In this document: one piece after another, positions 32,326 to 41,552 of the stretch
Layout of the letters: every line of letters begins with the position of its first letter
Position numbering within the stretch: position 1 is the first letter of the stretch
Assembly: GCF_008705135.1 (NCBI RefSeq)
Contig: NZ_CP023694.1
Span: forward strand, 9,089,001 to 9,153,000
Direction of reading: 5' to 3'
DNA from: Streptomyces coeruleorubidus
GTDB lineage: Bacteria > Actinomycetota > Actinomycetes > Streptomycetales > Streptomycetaceae
DNA length: 64,000 nucleotides
The notes under the pieces: model-generated
The model's input: only the letters and a program-made list of their open reading frames with translations
What the model was told of the DNA's origin: nothing
Database searches by the model: none
Program-made: the position numbers and the translations under genes

Positions 32326-33925
32326 CCTGGTGCGGTGAGGCAGGGGACGCGGGATGCTGCCTCTTCCTTCGCCCGGCGCGGACCCGTCGGATGCGGGTGG
32401 CGCGCGCGGCGCTCCGGCGCCCGCCCGGGCCGCCCGCCGCCGCCCGGGCGATGTTGCGCGCCATGCCACCGAACACGACGGCGTGGAACGGGGCGACGCT
32501 CCACCAGTAGGCGTGCCCCAGCAGGCCGCGCGGATGGAACAGGGCGCGCTGCCGGTACCGGGTGCGGCCCTCGTCGTCGGTCTCGGCGTACATCTCCAGC
32601 CAGGCGAGGCCGGGCAGCCGCATCTCGGCGCGCAGCCGCAGCAGATGACCCGGCTCGATCTCCTCGACCCGCCAGAAGTCCAGCGAGTCGCCCACCCTCA
32701 GGCGCTCGGTGTCACGCCGTCCCCGGCGCAGTCCGACCCCGCCGGCGAACCGGTCCAGCCAGCCCCGGACCGCCCAGGCCAGGGGAGAGGAGTACCACCC
32801 GTTCTCGCCCCCGATGCCCTCCACCACCTTCCACAGTGCCTCCCGCGACGCGTCGACCGGCCTGTGCCGCTCGTCCTCGTAGAGGCTGCCGCCGGCCCAG
32901 TCCGGGTCCGTGGGCAGCGGATCGCTGGGGGCTCCGGGCACCGAGGCGGAGGACCAGCGCGTGGAGACCTGCGCCTCCCGCACCCTGCGCAGCGCCAGGG
33001 ACAGGGCCTCGTCGAACGGCAGCGGCCGGCCCGGAGCGTCCGGCACGTACTGGGCGATGTCGTGCTCGTGGCAGACGACCTCGTGCCGCAGCGACTCGGT
33101 CAGCGGCCGGGCGAGGGAAGCGGGGACCGGGGTGACGAGGCCCACCCAGTGGCTGGACAGCCGGGGCGTGAGGACCGGGACCGGCACGATGAACCGCCGG
33201 GGCAGCCCGGCGACGGAGGCGTACCGGGCCATCATGTCCCGGTAGGTGAGGACGTCCGGCCCGCCGATGTCGAAGGCCCGGTCGACGTGGTCCGGCATGG
33301 TGGCCGACCCGACGAGGTAGCGCAGCACGTCCCGGACCCCGATCGGCTGGGTGCGGGTGTGCACCCAGCTGGGCGTGACCATGACGGGCAGGCGTTCGGT
33401 GAGGTAGCGCAGCATCTCGAAGGACGCCGACCCCGAGCCGATCACGACGGCGGCCCGCAGCACCGTGGCGGGCACGGGGGAGGCGAGGAAGATCTCTCCC
33501 ACCTCGGCCCGGGAACGCAGATGCGGGGAGAGCGAGTCCTCCGGGACGCCGCGTGGTGTGAGCCCGCCGAGGTAGACGATCCGCCGTACGCCGGCGGCAC
33601 GCGCCTGTTCGGCGAAGATCCGCGCGGCGGCACGGTCGGTGTCCTCGAACCGGGAGCCGGTTCCGAGGGCGTGCACCAGGTAGTAGGCGACGTCGATCCC
33701 GCACATCGCGGCGGCGAGCGACTCCGGATCCGTGACGTCGCCCCGGACGGTCTCGGCCTCCGCCGCCCAGGGGTGGTCGCGGAGTTTGCCGGGGGAGCGG
33801 GCGAGGCACCGGACGCGATGACCGGCCTCCAGCAGCTCAGGCACCAGGCGCCCGCCGATGTACCCGGACGCCCCGGTGACCAGGCAGTGCAGCTGCTGCC
33901 CGGCCGGCTGTCCGTCCGCCGCCAT
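32321..33925 (-). CDS. SDR-type NAD(P)-binding protein with DUF2867 domain
   Basis: A 534-residue two-domain protein. Residues 12-290 are an atypical SDR/NmrA Rossmann fold (CLVTGASGYIGGRLVPELLEAG; TGASGYIG cofactor loop). The C-terminal DUF2867 domain (about 320-490; WYSSPLAWAVRGWLDRFAGG, LDFWRVEEIEPGHLLRLRAEM) has a START-like look. Such genes are typical neighbours of photolyase and litR genes in Streptomyces light-response loci. ATG 33925 follows GGGAGG. The last 40 residues are Arg-rich and may be disordered. Function unknown. Confidence 0.82.
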   Translation of the reverse strand: MAADGQPAGQQLHCLVTGASGYIGGRLVPELLEAGHRVRCLARSPGKLRDHPWAAEAETVRGDVTDPESLAAAMCGIDVAYYLVHALGTGSRFEDTDRAAARIFAEQARAAGVRRIVYLGGLTPRGVPEDSLSPHLRSRAEVGEIFLASPVPATVLRAAVVIGSGSASFEMLRYLTERLPVMVTPSWVHTRTQPIGVRDVLRYLVGSATMPDHVDRAFDIGGPDVLTYRDMMARYASVAGLPRRFIVPVPVLTPRLSSHWVGLVTPVPASLARPLTESLRHEVVCHEHDIAQYVPDAPGRPLPFDEALSLALRRVREAQVSTRWSSASVPGAPSDPLPTDPDWAGGSLYEDERHRPVDASREALWKVVEGIGGENGWYSSPLAWAVRGWLDRFAGGVGLRRGRRDTERLRVGDSLDFWRVEEIEPGHLLRLRAEMRLPGLAWLEMYAETDDEGRTRYRQRALFHPRGLLGHAYWWSVAPFHAVVFGGMARNIARAAAGGPGGRRSAARATRIRRVRAGRRKRQHPASPASPHQE

Positions 33926-34217
33926 GGTCGTGCCTCCCGTCGTCCGCCGCCGTCGTCGTCATGCCGCGGGGTCGCGGCCGGCCCCGGCACGAAGACTTCC
34001 CCCTCGACCGCCCCGGCGGATGCACGACACCGGGCACCGCCGGCCGTTCAGCCGGGTGGAGCATCGGCACCGGCTCTCCGAGGAGGCGCCAGGCACGCGG
34101 CGGGTCATGCCGGGTACCCAGGTGCCCGAACAGCAGCGAGAAGGGCATCCGCTGGGTCGGCAGGCCCTTGCATGGCGCAGCCCGACCCAACCCGGCGATA
34201 CTCGTGCGGTCACAGCA
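33926..34217. other. Intergenic stretch without a recognisable gene
   Basis: Open frames exist on both strands but none shows family motifs or a convincing ribosome site, and no strong hairpin is seen. Confidence 0.45.
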
Positions 34218-35018
34218 CTAACTTCGGCTGCGGATCATCGACATGAGCAGCCCGTGGGTATCGTCGTCGGCGGCGACCACGAGCCCGCGGCCTGTCTCAC
34301 CGATCGGCGCGCCGTCGATCCCGGTGACAACGCATCCGGCAGCCCGGCACAAGGCGATGCCGGCGGCGAAGTGCACGCTCCTGGAGAGGTCACCGCCATC
34401 GGTGACATACGCGGCGCGCTTGCCGGCAGCGACCCAGGCCAGCGCCAGGGTCGTCGACACGACCCGCGGCCGGAAACGCTCGACGAACTCGAGGTGGGCC
34501 AGTAGATCCACGGCCCGGAATCCCGGCGCACTCGGGAACGGCGGATCCAGGTTGACGTCCACCAATCGGCTGGCCGGCGTGGGCGTCAGGAGTGCGTCGT
34601 CCGCCCCGTCATGCCGTACCCAGGCGGTCTCCCCGTCGGTGAAGAAAACCTCGCCGTTGAACGGATCGGCCACGGCTGCTGCCCCGTCGCGCAGCGCCAC
34701 GTTGACGGCCACCAGCATGTTGCCGACGGCGTAGTTCAGCGTGCCGCACAAGGGGTCCACCAGCCACTGGCGCACAGCGTCGGCGGCGCCCTGTTGCCCG
34801 CCTTCCTCGCCGAGCACCGCGTCATGGGGCCGGGCGGCACGGATGACGTCGAGGATCGACTCCTCGGCCGCCACATCGGCGGCGGTGGCGAAGTCCCCGG
34901 CAGCTTTGTCGATGCGTGGGAGCCACTGGCCGTACATGCTGCGGACCACGTCCGCGCCGGCGCGCGCCCCGGCTATCGCGACGTCAGCATCGTCGGAACC
35001 CGTGTATGAGTTGATCAC
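34218..35018 (-). CDS. Inositol monophosphatase-like protein with altered metal site
   Basis: A 266-residue protein of the inositol monophosphatase superfamily. GEEGG near residue 72 gives the first metal-ligand Glu. The second motif, usually DPxDGTxNF, is DPLCGTLNYA, with Asp replaced by Cys, and the third, usually WDxAAG, is VHFAAG, lacking the metal-binding Asp. At least two magnesium ligands are therefore missing and it may bind sugar phosphates or adenylylated ligands without hydrolysing them. The GTG at 35018 has no strong ribosome site. Neighbours give no pathway clue. Confidence 0.78.
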   Translation of the reverse strand: MINSYTGSDDADVAIAGARAGADVVRSMYGQWLPRIDKAAGDFATAADVAAEESILDVIRAARPHDAVLGEEGGQQGAADAVRQWLVDPLCGTLNYAVGNMLVAVNVALRDGAAAVADPFNGEVFFTDGETAWVRHDGADDALLTPTPASRLVDVNLDPPFPSAPGFRAVDLLAHLEFVERFRPRVVSTTLALAWVAAGKRAAYVTDGGDLSRSVHFAAGIALCRAAGCVVTGIDGAPIGETGRGLVVAADDDTHGLLMSMIRSRS

Positions 35019-35254
35019 GTCGTGCAGACTACTGAGGCGCAGCTACCGCCCCAGCGAAATTTCCCGGTCAGAACACCAGCCAAGGCGGAGCCGGAGATCA
35101 CGTGCGTGAACCGGTTGGGGCACGACCAGGACGAAGCCGAAGTGCTGCTCGGCTGGACCGAGCAGGTGGGACCGCACTCCGGACTCCGGCCGCGACCCAC
35201 TCGCCTCCCGCCGCCTCCCACCCTGGCCGAACTCAATCTCCTTCGGCGGCCAGG

Positions 35255-35440
35255 AGCGCGACGGCGTCGATGAGCGCGGTCGCGTCCGCGCGGCGATGGA
35301 GCGCATCCTGGGCGGCATGCCCGGTCGCTCGAACGGCTGCGCCGGCAGCTCCGTTGACTGAAAGAGGCGCGGGGCGCCGAGGCCGAGGAGATTGCCCAGT
35401 TGAAGGCCGATGTTGAACTGGCCGACGTGCTGGTGTCGTC
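35255..35440 (+). pseudogene. Remnant of transposon-associated coiled-coil protein gene
   Basis: One frame has GRVRAAMERILGGMPGRSNG and a shifted frame has LKEARGAEAEEIAQLKADVE. Together these resemble the small helical proteins (DUF6262-like, with ...MERILAGTPERSNG... then a coiled coil) that accompany tyrosine recombinases of actinobacterial transposons. A stop codon and frameshift separate them, and no recombinase is present. Confidence 0.45.
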
Positions 35441-35603
35441 CGGGTCCTGCCGACGCAGTCGAGGACCGTCGACAGCGCACATCCGGCGCCGCCGGGGCTG
35501 GGGTGATCGTCCGTTACGGGGGTCAGGTCCAGCAGGCGCACCGCGAGCAAGCACCGGACGGCGACGGCCTGCCGAAGCCGGTCTCGGGGTTGACCTCTGC
35601 GGG

Positions 35604-35755
35604 TCAGGTGGGGGTGTTCTCGTCGAGGAGGAAGGGGTCTCCGTGTCCGGGGGCGACCAGGGCGAGTTTGCGGGTGAGGATCTTGCGGCGGGAGGCGCAG
35701 GCGGAGGTGACGGCGTAGGCGCCGATGACGCGCAGGTCGCCTGCCGTACTCTCTG
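35604..35755 (-). pseudogene. Unrecognised gene fragment
   Basis: The minus strand reads AGDLRVIGAYAVTSACASRR, then KILTRKLALVAPGHGDPFLL and a stop at 35604. It looks protein-like but has no in-frame start and I do not recognise the family. The rest of 35441-35758 shows nothing. Confidence 0.3.
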
Positions 35756-35758
35756 CGC

Positions 35759-36574
35759 ATGCATGTCACGGACTGGGGCGGAGGTCAGCTGACGGTAGTG
35801 CGTCCCCGGTCGGGCGGCTTCCCGCGGCACAGCCACGACGAGTACGTGATCAGCGTCAACCTCTGCGGCCTGGAGCGAGTCCGGCTGGATAGCGCCTCGT
35901 TCGACGTGAACCCGGACGAGTTCACCGTCTACAACCCCGGCCAGGTCCAGTCGTGCACCACCCAGGTCCCACCCGACGCGTCCTTCGCTGCCGTGAGCTG
36001 GTATGTCCCGCCAACGGTGGTGGAATCACTGACGGGCGACGCTCCCGTCGACTTCGAACGGCCCGTCGTCCGCTCCCCACACCTACGCGACGAGTTCCTC
36101 GCTGTGGCCAGGGCATTCCGCGAGCTGGCACCGGAGGGACACCCTCGGCCTGCTGGATCCGCTGTTCTGATCCAGGAGCGGCTCGTGCTCGTGCTGTCGC
36201 AGCTGCTTGACCTGGCCGCAGGGCGGCGGATGCGTGCTCCGGAACCCGCTGACGCCCGGATCGCCACGCTGCTCGACCGGCTCCGCAGCGACTTGTCCGG
36301 CGCGCCGCGGCTGGCCGAGCTGGCCGACGAGGCAGGGATGTCCCGGGAGCATCTGATCCGGACGTTCACCCGCGCCACCGGCACCCCGCCCTACGCCTGG
36401 CACCTGTCGGCCCGGTTGGCCGAGGCACGGCGACGGCTGCGAAAGGGTGAGCCCGTCGCCGATGTCGCGCACGTGCTCGGTTTCGCCGACCAGGCGCATT
36501 TCCACCGCCACTTCGCCGCGGCCTACGCCATCACACCGGGCCGGTACCGTCGGCTGTCTCAGATCAACATCTGA
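35759..36574 (+). CDS. AraC family transcriptional regulator
   Basis: A 271-residue regulator. The N-terminal half is a cupin-like sensor domain (GGFPRHSHDEYVISVNLCG, VNPDEFTVYNPGQVQSC), the C-terminal half a double HTH (LAELADEAGMSREHLIRTFTRATG, then PVADVAHVLGFADQAHFHRHF). The adjacent LysE-type exporter begins 37 bases downstream on the same strand and is the expected target, an arrangement common for AraC-LysE pairs. The ATG at 35759 begins the conserved region. Confidence 0.88.
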   Translation: MHVTDWGGGQLTVVRPRSGGFPRHSHDEYVISVNLCGLERVRLDSASFDVNPDEFTVYNPGQVQSCTTQVPPDASFAAVSWYVPPTVVESLTGDAPVDFERPVVRSPHLRDEFLAVARAFRELAPEGHPRPAGSAVLIQERLVLVLSQLLDLAAGRRMRAPEPADARIATLLDRLRSDLSGAPRLAELADEAGMSREHLIRTFTRATGTPPYAWHLSARLAEARRRLRKGEPVADVAHVLGFADQAHFHRHFAAAYAITPGRYRRLSQINI

Positions 36575-36611
36575 CAAGACCGCACGGCCCCGCCCCGCCA
36601 CAGTGGCCGGC

Positions 36612-37232
36612 ATGACTGAGATCTTCATGGTGGCTCTGTGGTTGGGGCTGGTGTTCAACGCGGCGCCGGGCGCGGTGTTCAGCGAGTCCCTTCGGCGCGG
36701 AATCCGGGGCGGGTTCGGCCCTGCCTTCGCGGTCCAGGTCGGCTCGCTGGTGGGCGACGCCGTTTGGGCGGTGCTCGGCCTGGCGGGGGCAGGGGCGCTG
36801 TTCGCGGTGCCGGCCTTGCGCGTGCCGCTCACCGTGGCCGGGTGCTTGTTGCTGGCCTGGTTGGGGGTGGCGGGCCTGCGCGACGCGCTCGCGCGGAAGG
36901 TGTCCGATCGGACCGCAGAGCCGTACGCCAAAAAGGACCGCAAGGCCATGGCTGTGGGGGCGGGCATGTCCCTGGCGAACCCATGGAACGTTGTCTATTG
37001 GTCGGGCGCGGCCGGCGGGGTGGGCGCCGTGCTGGGCCCGGGCGGGGCGGCGGAGCTGGGCGTCTTCTTTGCCGGGTTCATGGCCTCCTCGATGCTGTGG
37101 TGCCTGATCGCGGCGGGACTGATCGTGGTACTGCGCAGGGCGCTGCCACCACTGGCCGTACGCGCACTTGAAGCCTGCTGCGGAGTCTCGCTCCTGGCCT
37201 TCGCGTTTCTCCAGCTGAGCCGGCTCATATAA
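36612..37232 (+). CDS. LysE/RhtB family amino acid exporter
   Basis: A 206-residue membrane protein with six hydrophobic segments. The start TEIFMVALWLGLVFNAAPGAVFSE keeps the family's PGP-like region as APGAV, and SLANPWNVVYWSG is the conserved NPK/NP motif of TM4. Members export amino acids or similar small molecules. It lies just after the AraC regulator and is probably induced by it. Confidence 0.85.
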   Translation: MTEIFMVALWLGLVFNAAPGAVFSESLRRGIRGGFGPAFAVQVGSLVGDAVWAVLGLAGAGALFAVPALRVPLTVAGCLLLAWLGVAGLRDALARKVSDRTAEPYAKKDRKAMAVGAGMSLANPWNVVYWSGAAGGVGAVLGPGGAAELGVFFAGFMASSMLWCLIAAGLIVVLRRALPPLAVRALEACCGVSLLAFAFLQLSRLI

Positions 37233-37278
37233 ACCGTTTGGCGGACGAGGGGGGACCACTGCTACATTCCGGGAGGCC

Positions 37279-37359
37279 GTGCGAGAGATCGAGGAGGTGG
37301 TACCCGTGAACGCAGTATCGACATGGGTGCTTCCCTCCGGGGTCACGGTCGGGCGATAG
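37279..37359 (+). CDS. Possible small ORF, 26 (or 17) residues
   Basis: GTG 37279 after GGGAGG opens a 26-codon frame; an inner GTG 37306 after GAGGAGG opens the last 17 codons, VNAVSTWVLPSGVTVGR. Both have good ribosome sites. It lies 50 bases before the hydrolase and could be a small protein, a leader peptide or the tail of a lost gene. I do not recognise it. Confidence 0.35.
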   Translation: MREIEEVVPVNAVSTWVLPSGVTVGR

Positions 37360-37408
37360 ACAGGTCGTCCGGGAGCGCCGTTCCAATGCACTCCCGAAAG
37401 GCACGACC

Positions 37409-38143
37409 ATGCATTTCACTTCAGAGCAGCACCTCGACGACGGCGTCCTCGAACGCGAATTCACCCTCGGTGAGATCCCCGGCATCTTGTGGACACCCGC
37501 ATCCGCATCCGCACCGGTACCGCTGATCCTGCTCGGCCACCCTCCCCTCGGGCTGCGCAAGATGTACCCCCGACTGGTGGCACGGGCCCAGCACTCCGCG
37601 GCGCAGGGTTTCGCATCGGCCACGATCGAGCTCCCGGGAAGCGGAGACCGGCCCCGTTGGCCTGCCGCCGAGCAGGCCCGCGCCGACCTGCGCCGGGCGA
37701 TGGAGGCCGGCGAGCCGGTCAGCGACGAGATCGTCGACGCCCTCATCCTCCCGTTGGTCGAAAAGGCAGTCCCGGAATGGCAGGCCACCCTGGACGCCCT
37801 CCTTCCGCTGCCCGAGATAGGCGGCCCGGTCGGGTACTCGGGGGGAGTGATCTCCATCGGCATCCGGCTTGCGGTGGTCGAGCCGCGCATCGTGGCCGCC
37901 GGTTTCTTCGCCGGCAGTTTCGTGCCTCGCGCCATGTTCGAGGAGGCCCGCCAGGTCACTATTCCACTGCACGTCCTGCTGCAGTGGGACGACGAAGGGA
38001 ACGACCGGCAGGCGGCCCTGGACCTGTTCGACGCCTTCGGCTCCAAGGAGAAGTCCCTGTACGCCAATATGGGCGGGCACACCGGCGTCCCGGAGTTCGC
38101 GGGAGACGCCGCGGCCCAGTTCTTCACCCGACATCTGAAGTGA
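37409..38143 (+). CDS. Alpha/beta hydrolase, dienelactone hydrolase-like
   Basis: A 244-residue cytoplasmic hydrolase. The nucleophile elbow is GYSGG, the acid is in QWDDEGND and the His in NMGGHTGVP, an arrangement like small carboxylesterases of the prolyl-oligopeptidase/dienelactone group. LILLGHPPLG supplies the oxyanion loop. ATG 37409 follows GAAAGG. It stands alone after a possible small ORF. Substrate unknown. Confidence 0.83.
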   Translation: MHFTSEQHLDDGVLEREFTLGEIPGILWTPASASAPVPLILLGHPPLGLRKMYPRLVARAQHSAAQGFASATIELPGSGDRPRWPAAEQARADLRRAMEAGEPVSDEIVDALILPLVEKAVPEWQATLDALLPLPEIGGPVGYSGGVISIGIRLAVVEPRIVAAGFFAGSFVPRAMFEEARQVTIPLHVLLQWDDEGNDRQAALDLFDAFGSKEKSLYANMGGHTGVPEFAGDAAAQFFTRHLK

Positions 38144-38720
38144 GGCCGGGCCGCCAGACCGGCAGCAGACGGGAGCTGAGTGTCGGTCGGCATGCCGCAC
38201 CTCCAGCCACAGCCGCGCACGTGCAGCAGGCTCACCTTCTCCATCGGCAGCCGCTTGCGCCCAACCCGCAGTGCAGGATCCCGATCACCGGCCAGACCAG
38301 AGCGTCGCCCCACGACCGAAGCAATCCGCCGTCCAGCAGGTACAGGGCCCTGAAGACCAGAACCCACTTCGCCGTCATCCGCCAGCAGGGTGTGCGGAGG
38401 CGGGGGAGTGCTGGTCCCGAGACGTCGGGATTCTCCTGGACGGCCAAGTCCCATATTTGCCTGACCCGCCGGTCGAGTGCTGACTCTGTCTCGTCCGTCG
38501 CGCCTCGATCGCGTCGCGCGGGTCAGGTCGCGTGGGACGTACCACGTCACCGCTGTCCCACGTAATCATCAGCCGTATTCCTTGTGTCATGGGGTGCAAG
38601 CGTGTGGGTGGTGCCCTCTTGGGGCTGAGCATCGTCTCCATTCAGTGGCTTCTAGGTCGGAATCTGGCCTAGAGGCCACGTAGCGTCAGAACGAGCAGCA
38701 CGCACTCAGGAGGGCAGCGA
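38144..38720. other. Long stretch without a recognisable gene
   Basis: Frames on both strands lack family motifs. One 8-bp inverted repeat (CGTGGGAC 38531-38538 with GTCCCACG 38555-38562) is present. The region may be a fully decayed gene. Confidence 0.45.
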
Positions 38721-39218
38721 ATGACCGTAAAACCGATCCCGAGCGGCTACCACACCGTCACGCCGTGGATCATCTCGCGCGACACAGCTGGCCTCATCGA
38801 CTACCTGAAGGAGGCGTTCGACGCAGAGGAGATCGCCCGGGTCGTCGGGGACGACGGCCGGATCGGGCATGCGGAGGTACGGATCGGCGACTCGATCGTC
38901 ATGCCGTTCGACGCGCCACCACACTGGCCGCCGACGCCCGCCTTCCTGCGCCTGTACGTCGAGGACGCCGACGCCGCGCACCGCAGGGCCGTCGCGGCGG
39001 GCGGTACGTCCGTGACCGAAGTGACACACCTCTTCTTCGGTGACCGGATCGGACGGGTACGCGATCCGCTGGGCAATCTGTGGTGGCTCCAGACGCGGGT
39101 GGAGGACGTCAGCCCGGAGGAGATGGAACGCCGTCTGGGCGACCCGAAGTGGACCGAGGCGATGGAATACGTCCAGGGTGCCGACTTCTTCCCGGGGACC
39201 TCCGGCTTCGGGGGATGA
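38721..39218 (+). CDS. VOC family protein (PhnB/glyoxalase-like)
   Basis: A 165-residue single-chain vicinal-oxygen-chelate protein of the PhnB-like group. It begins IPSGYHTVTPWIISRDTAGLIDYLKEAFDAEEIAR, continues GHAEVRIGDSIVMPFD and ends with the typical GDRIGRVRDPLGNLWWLQTR. Such proteins bind metal or small ligands; enzymatic activity is often unproven. ATG 38721 follows AGGAGGGCAGCG. It is monocistronic. Confidence 0.85.
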   Translation: MTVKPIPSGYHTVTPWIISRDTAGLIDYLKEAFDAEEIARVVGDDGRIGHAEVRIGDSIVMPFDAPPHWPPTPAFLRLYVEDADAAHRRAVAAGGTSVTEVTHLFFGDRIGRVRDPLGNLWWLQTRVEDVSPEEMERRLGDPKWTEAMEYVQGADFFPGTSGFGG

Positions 39219-40077
39219 CTCACCCGCACCGGTGTGACGACTGCAAGCAGGGAGCGCGCCGTGGAGCTCACGATCTTTGATAACCAGTCCGCGATGCCGT
39301 CGAGGCCGCACGGTCCGACGGTGAGCAGGTAGAACACCACCCCGACGCCGGCCTGTCAATGGACAGCTTCACCAGGAGGATCTTGAAGCCTGGCCGACGG
39401 TATCCAGCGGGACGGCGGCCAGCCTGTCGGCATCGAGACCTGGGCGTCCACCGCGCAACCGGCGCCCCTTCGCCCCGCCCTCGACCGGCTGCTCGCCCGG
39501 GTTCGTGGCGCGCAGGACGACAGGACGACGATTCCCCGACAGTGATCGAGCGACGGTGGGGTGCGGGACAGCCGGCCTCCATTCGCAGAGCGCGCTCCGA
39601 AGACGTGCTATTCGATGCTGACCAGACGGGCGCCGATGCAGCGTTGGCATACACCGCGATAGAAGTCGCGCCGTGACCCGTCCGCGCATCCCGGGCACGG
39701 GCGTGGTCGGGATGCTGACATCCCCCTGGCGGCCGCCTTCCATGTTCCTGGCTGGAGTTGAGGGGAGAAAGAGGGGCGGGATGGGGGGGCGAAGGCGCGG
39801 CCGGGATCGGGGCGCTCGCCGGTGTTGCGCGCCGACCGGGGCCGCCGCCGCTGCGCCGCCGTCACGGCGACAGCGGTGCCAGGAGGGGGACGTCGGTGGG
39901 GGAGAGGTCGGTGCGGGGGCGGTGCAGGCGTGCCGGTGTCGCCACCGGCTGGCGGCATCGCGGGCGCGACGCCGACCTCGACCACGAGCTCGAGACGCAC
40001 GAGCGTGACGTTCAGCGTCTCCCTGGTGCGCCCATCGGGCAGCATATGATCAGCCCCGTCCTCGGGCGCCCGGGACG
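39219..40077. other. Gene-poor stretch with scraps
   Basis: No intact gene. On the minus strand 39608-39710 a frame carries CPGC, 12 residues, then CQRC, a small zinc-ribbon-like end ending ARLVSIE; its parent protein is unknown. Elsewhere the sequence is very G-rich (39760-39930) with no motif I recognise. Confidence 0.4.
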
Positions 40078-40560
40078 AGCCCGAGCGAGAAGACCGGTGA
40101 GTGTGCTGCTGGCCGTCTGGTGAGGCTTGTGGTGCGGCCGGTGTACCGAAGTCGCCCACGGCCGTCGTATCTGCCAAGCAGCAGACTGCGCGGCGAGGCC
40201 AGGGAGTTGTATTCCGCCACCCGCGCACGGACGGCTCGTAACGGCTGTCCAGCCGCTTGCAGACCACGCCTTCCATGCCGACCGCCGCCCATGTCAGCCA
40301 GTCGCGCAAGGTGTCCGGGTCGGCGGTCGATGGACACAGCGCCCACGGCGCCGACAACCTTCGCGCGGCGAACAGCGACTCCAGTGCGGCCCGGCGCCGC
40401 CGGTACCGCCAGAGGGTCGTGTCCGTCTCGGACAGCCGGAGCAGGTCGAAGGCGACGAAGTGGACCGGCCGTGTCAGCGCGTACCTCGTCGACGAGGTTC
40501 GGCCGGACGGTGACGTACTGGAGCTTGATCCCCGAGTCCCATCAGCGCTGATCTGCATTT
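40078..40560 (-). pseudogene. ATP-dependent DNA ligase, decayed
   Basis: The minus strand encodes the middle of a LigC/LigD-type ligase: HFVAFDLLRL (motif III region), WRYRRRRAALESLF, and EGVVCKRLDSRYEPSVRGWR (motif IV, EGxxxK). A frameshift near 40215 moves to another frame with PRSLLLGRYDGRGRLRYTGR, the start of the OB domain. The catalytic KxDG lysine and the end are missing. Near the 5' limit another frame has LQYVTVRPNLVDEVR, like a ligase C-terminus, so pieces may be out of order. Confidence 0.72.
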
Positions 40561-40803
40561 CCGTCCACGGATGTCGGGCGGGGACGGCACGCTGCGGCTG
40601 ATCGTCTTCATGGGAGCGGCCATCCGCGCCGCACTCACCCTCGGTGGCGGCGCCTGGCTCGCGGGTCTGCTGTAGCGGTGCTCAGGCGCGATCCAGATTT
40701 TTTGGAGTTCGGCGGTCTGAGGATGTCGAGAACGTGCCACCGGCTCCGTCCCAGGGACATCAGCGGCCACCACCGGCCGCACGAGGAAGAAGGAGAATCC
40801 AGC
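40561..40803. other. Spacer with a hydrophobic scrap
   Basis: A plus-strand frame ending at 40675 reads TLRLIVFMGAAIRAALTLGG then GAWLAGLL, one membrane helix without a start I trust. The rest is the leader of the VOC gene at 40804. Confidence 0.35.
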
Positions 40804-41244
40804 ATGGCGATTCAGAGGATGGACAACGTCGGCATCGTCGTCGAGGACATGGATGCCGCCATCGCGTTCTTCGTGGAACTCGGTATGGAGCTGGAGGGCA
40901 GGGCGGAGGTCGAGGGCCTCGTCGCCGACCAGTGCACCGGACTGGACGGCGTCCGCTGTGACATCGCGATGGTGAGGACCCCGGACGGCCACAGCCGGCT
41001 CGAGCTGGCGAAGTACCGCAGCCCCGCGGCGATCAGCGCCGGGCCGCGCAACCGGCCGCACAACATCCTGGGCACGCACCGCGTCATGTTCGCCGTTGAT
41101 GACCTAGAGGACACGGTTGCCCGCCTGCGCCCTCACGGCGCCGAACTCGTCGGCGAGATCGCCCGGTTCGAGGACAGCTATCTGCTCTGCTACCTCCGCG
41201 GCCCGGAGGGCATCATCGTCGGACTGGCCGAGCAACTGCGCTGA
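40804..41244 (+). CDS. VOC family (glyoxalase-like) protein
   Basis: A 146-residue vicinal-oxygen-chelate protein. It opens QRMDNVGIVVEDMDAAIAFFVELGMELEGRA, has TPDGHSRLELAKY in the middle and GTHRVMFAVDDLEDTVARLR before the end LRGPEGIIVGLAEQL, the usual two beta-alpha-beta-beta-beta units. Possible metal ligands are the His in RVMFA-region and Glu in RLELA. ATG 40804 follows GAAGGAG. A truncated oxidase gene follows with its own ribosome site. Confidence 0.85.
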   Translation: MAIQRMDNVGIVVEDMDAAIAFFVELGMELEGRAEVEGLVADQCTGLDGVRCDIAMVRTPDGHSRLELAKYRSPAAISAGPRNRPHNILGTHRVMFAVDDLEDTVARLRPHGAELVGEIARFEDSYLLCYLRGPEGIIVGLAEQLR

Positions 41245-41261
41245 GAAGGAGGAACCGAACA

Positions 41262-41330
41262 GTGCAGCCGAACGAGATCATCGAGGCTCTGAAGCGCCCG
41301 ATCTGCCAGGAGCCGCGGGCCGTGACGTGA
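41262..41330 (+). pseudogene. Truncated start of a pyridoxamine-phosphate-oxidase-like gene
   Basis: GTG 41262 follows a strong GAAGGAGGAA and opens VQPNEIIEALKRPICQEPRAVT before a stop. The first half looks like the start of PPOX-family flavin proteins (xEPNEIIxALNRPxSQELLARDxTRLAY). The remainder of the gene is gone. The upstream VOC gene ends 17 bases earlier, so it was once an operon partner. The following 41331-41552 shows no gene. Confidence 0.45.
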
Positions 41331-41552
41331 CCCGCCGCGTACAGCCTCCTGAAACCACGGCACCAGTAGGTGAAAAACATCTGAGTGTCTGGAGAACCGT
41401 CCCACTTCGGCTCCGCTGCTCACCGGGTCGCAGATCGGGATCGGATACGGGGGAGCTCAGCATCGGCTCCGACAGCGTCCACGTCGTGTGCGGTGGGCGG
41501 CTGTGAGCGGCGCCCGTGGCGAGGACGCCGGCGGCCAGAAGGGTCGGTTCTG

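Noticed and set aside
32354..34246. A 630-codon plus-strand frame across the SDR-DUF2867 gene
   Set aside because: Antisense shadow with no start site or motif.
39760..39930. G-run cluster as a G-quadruplex region
   Set aside because: The runs are part of decayed sequence with average GC skew for this DNA and no gene start within reach; not convincing.
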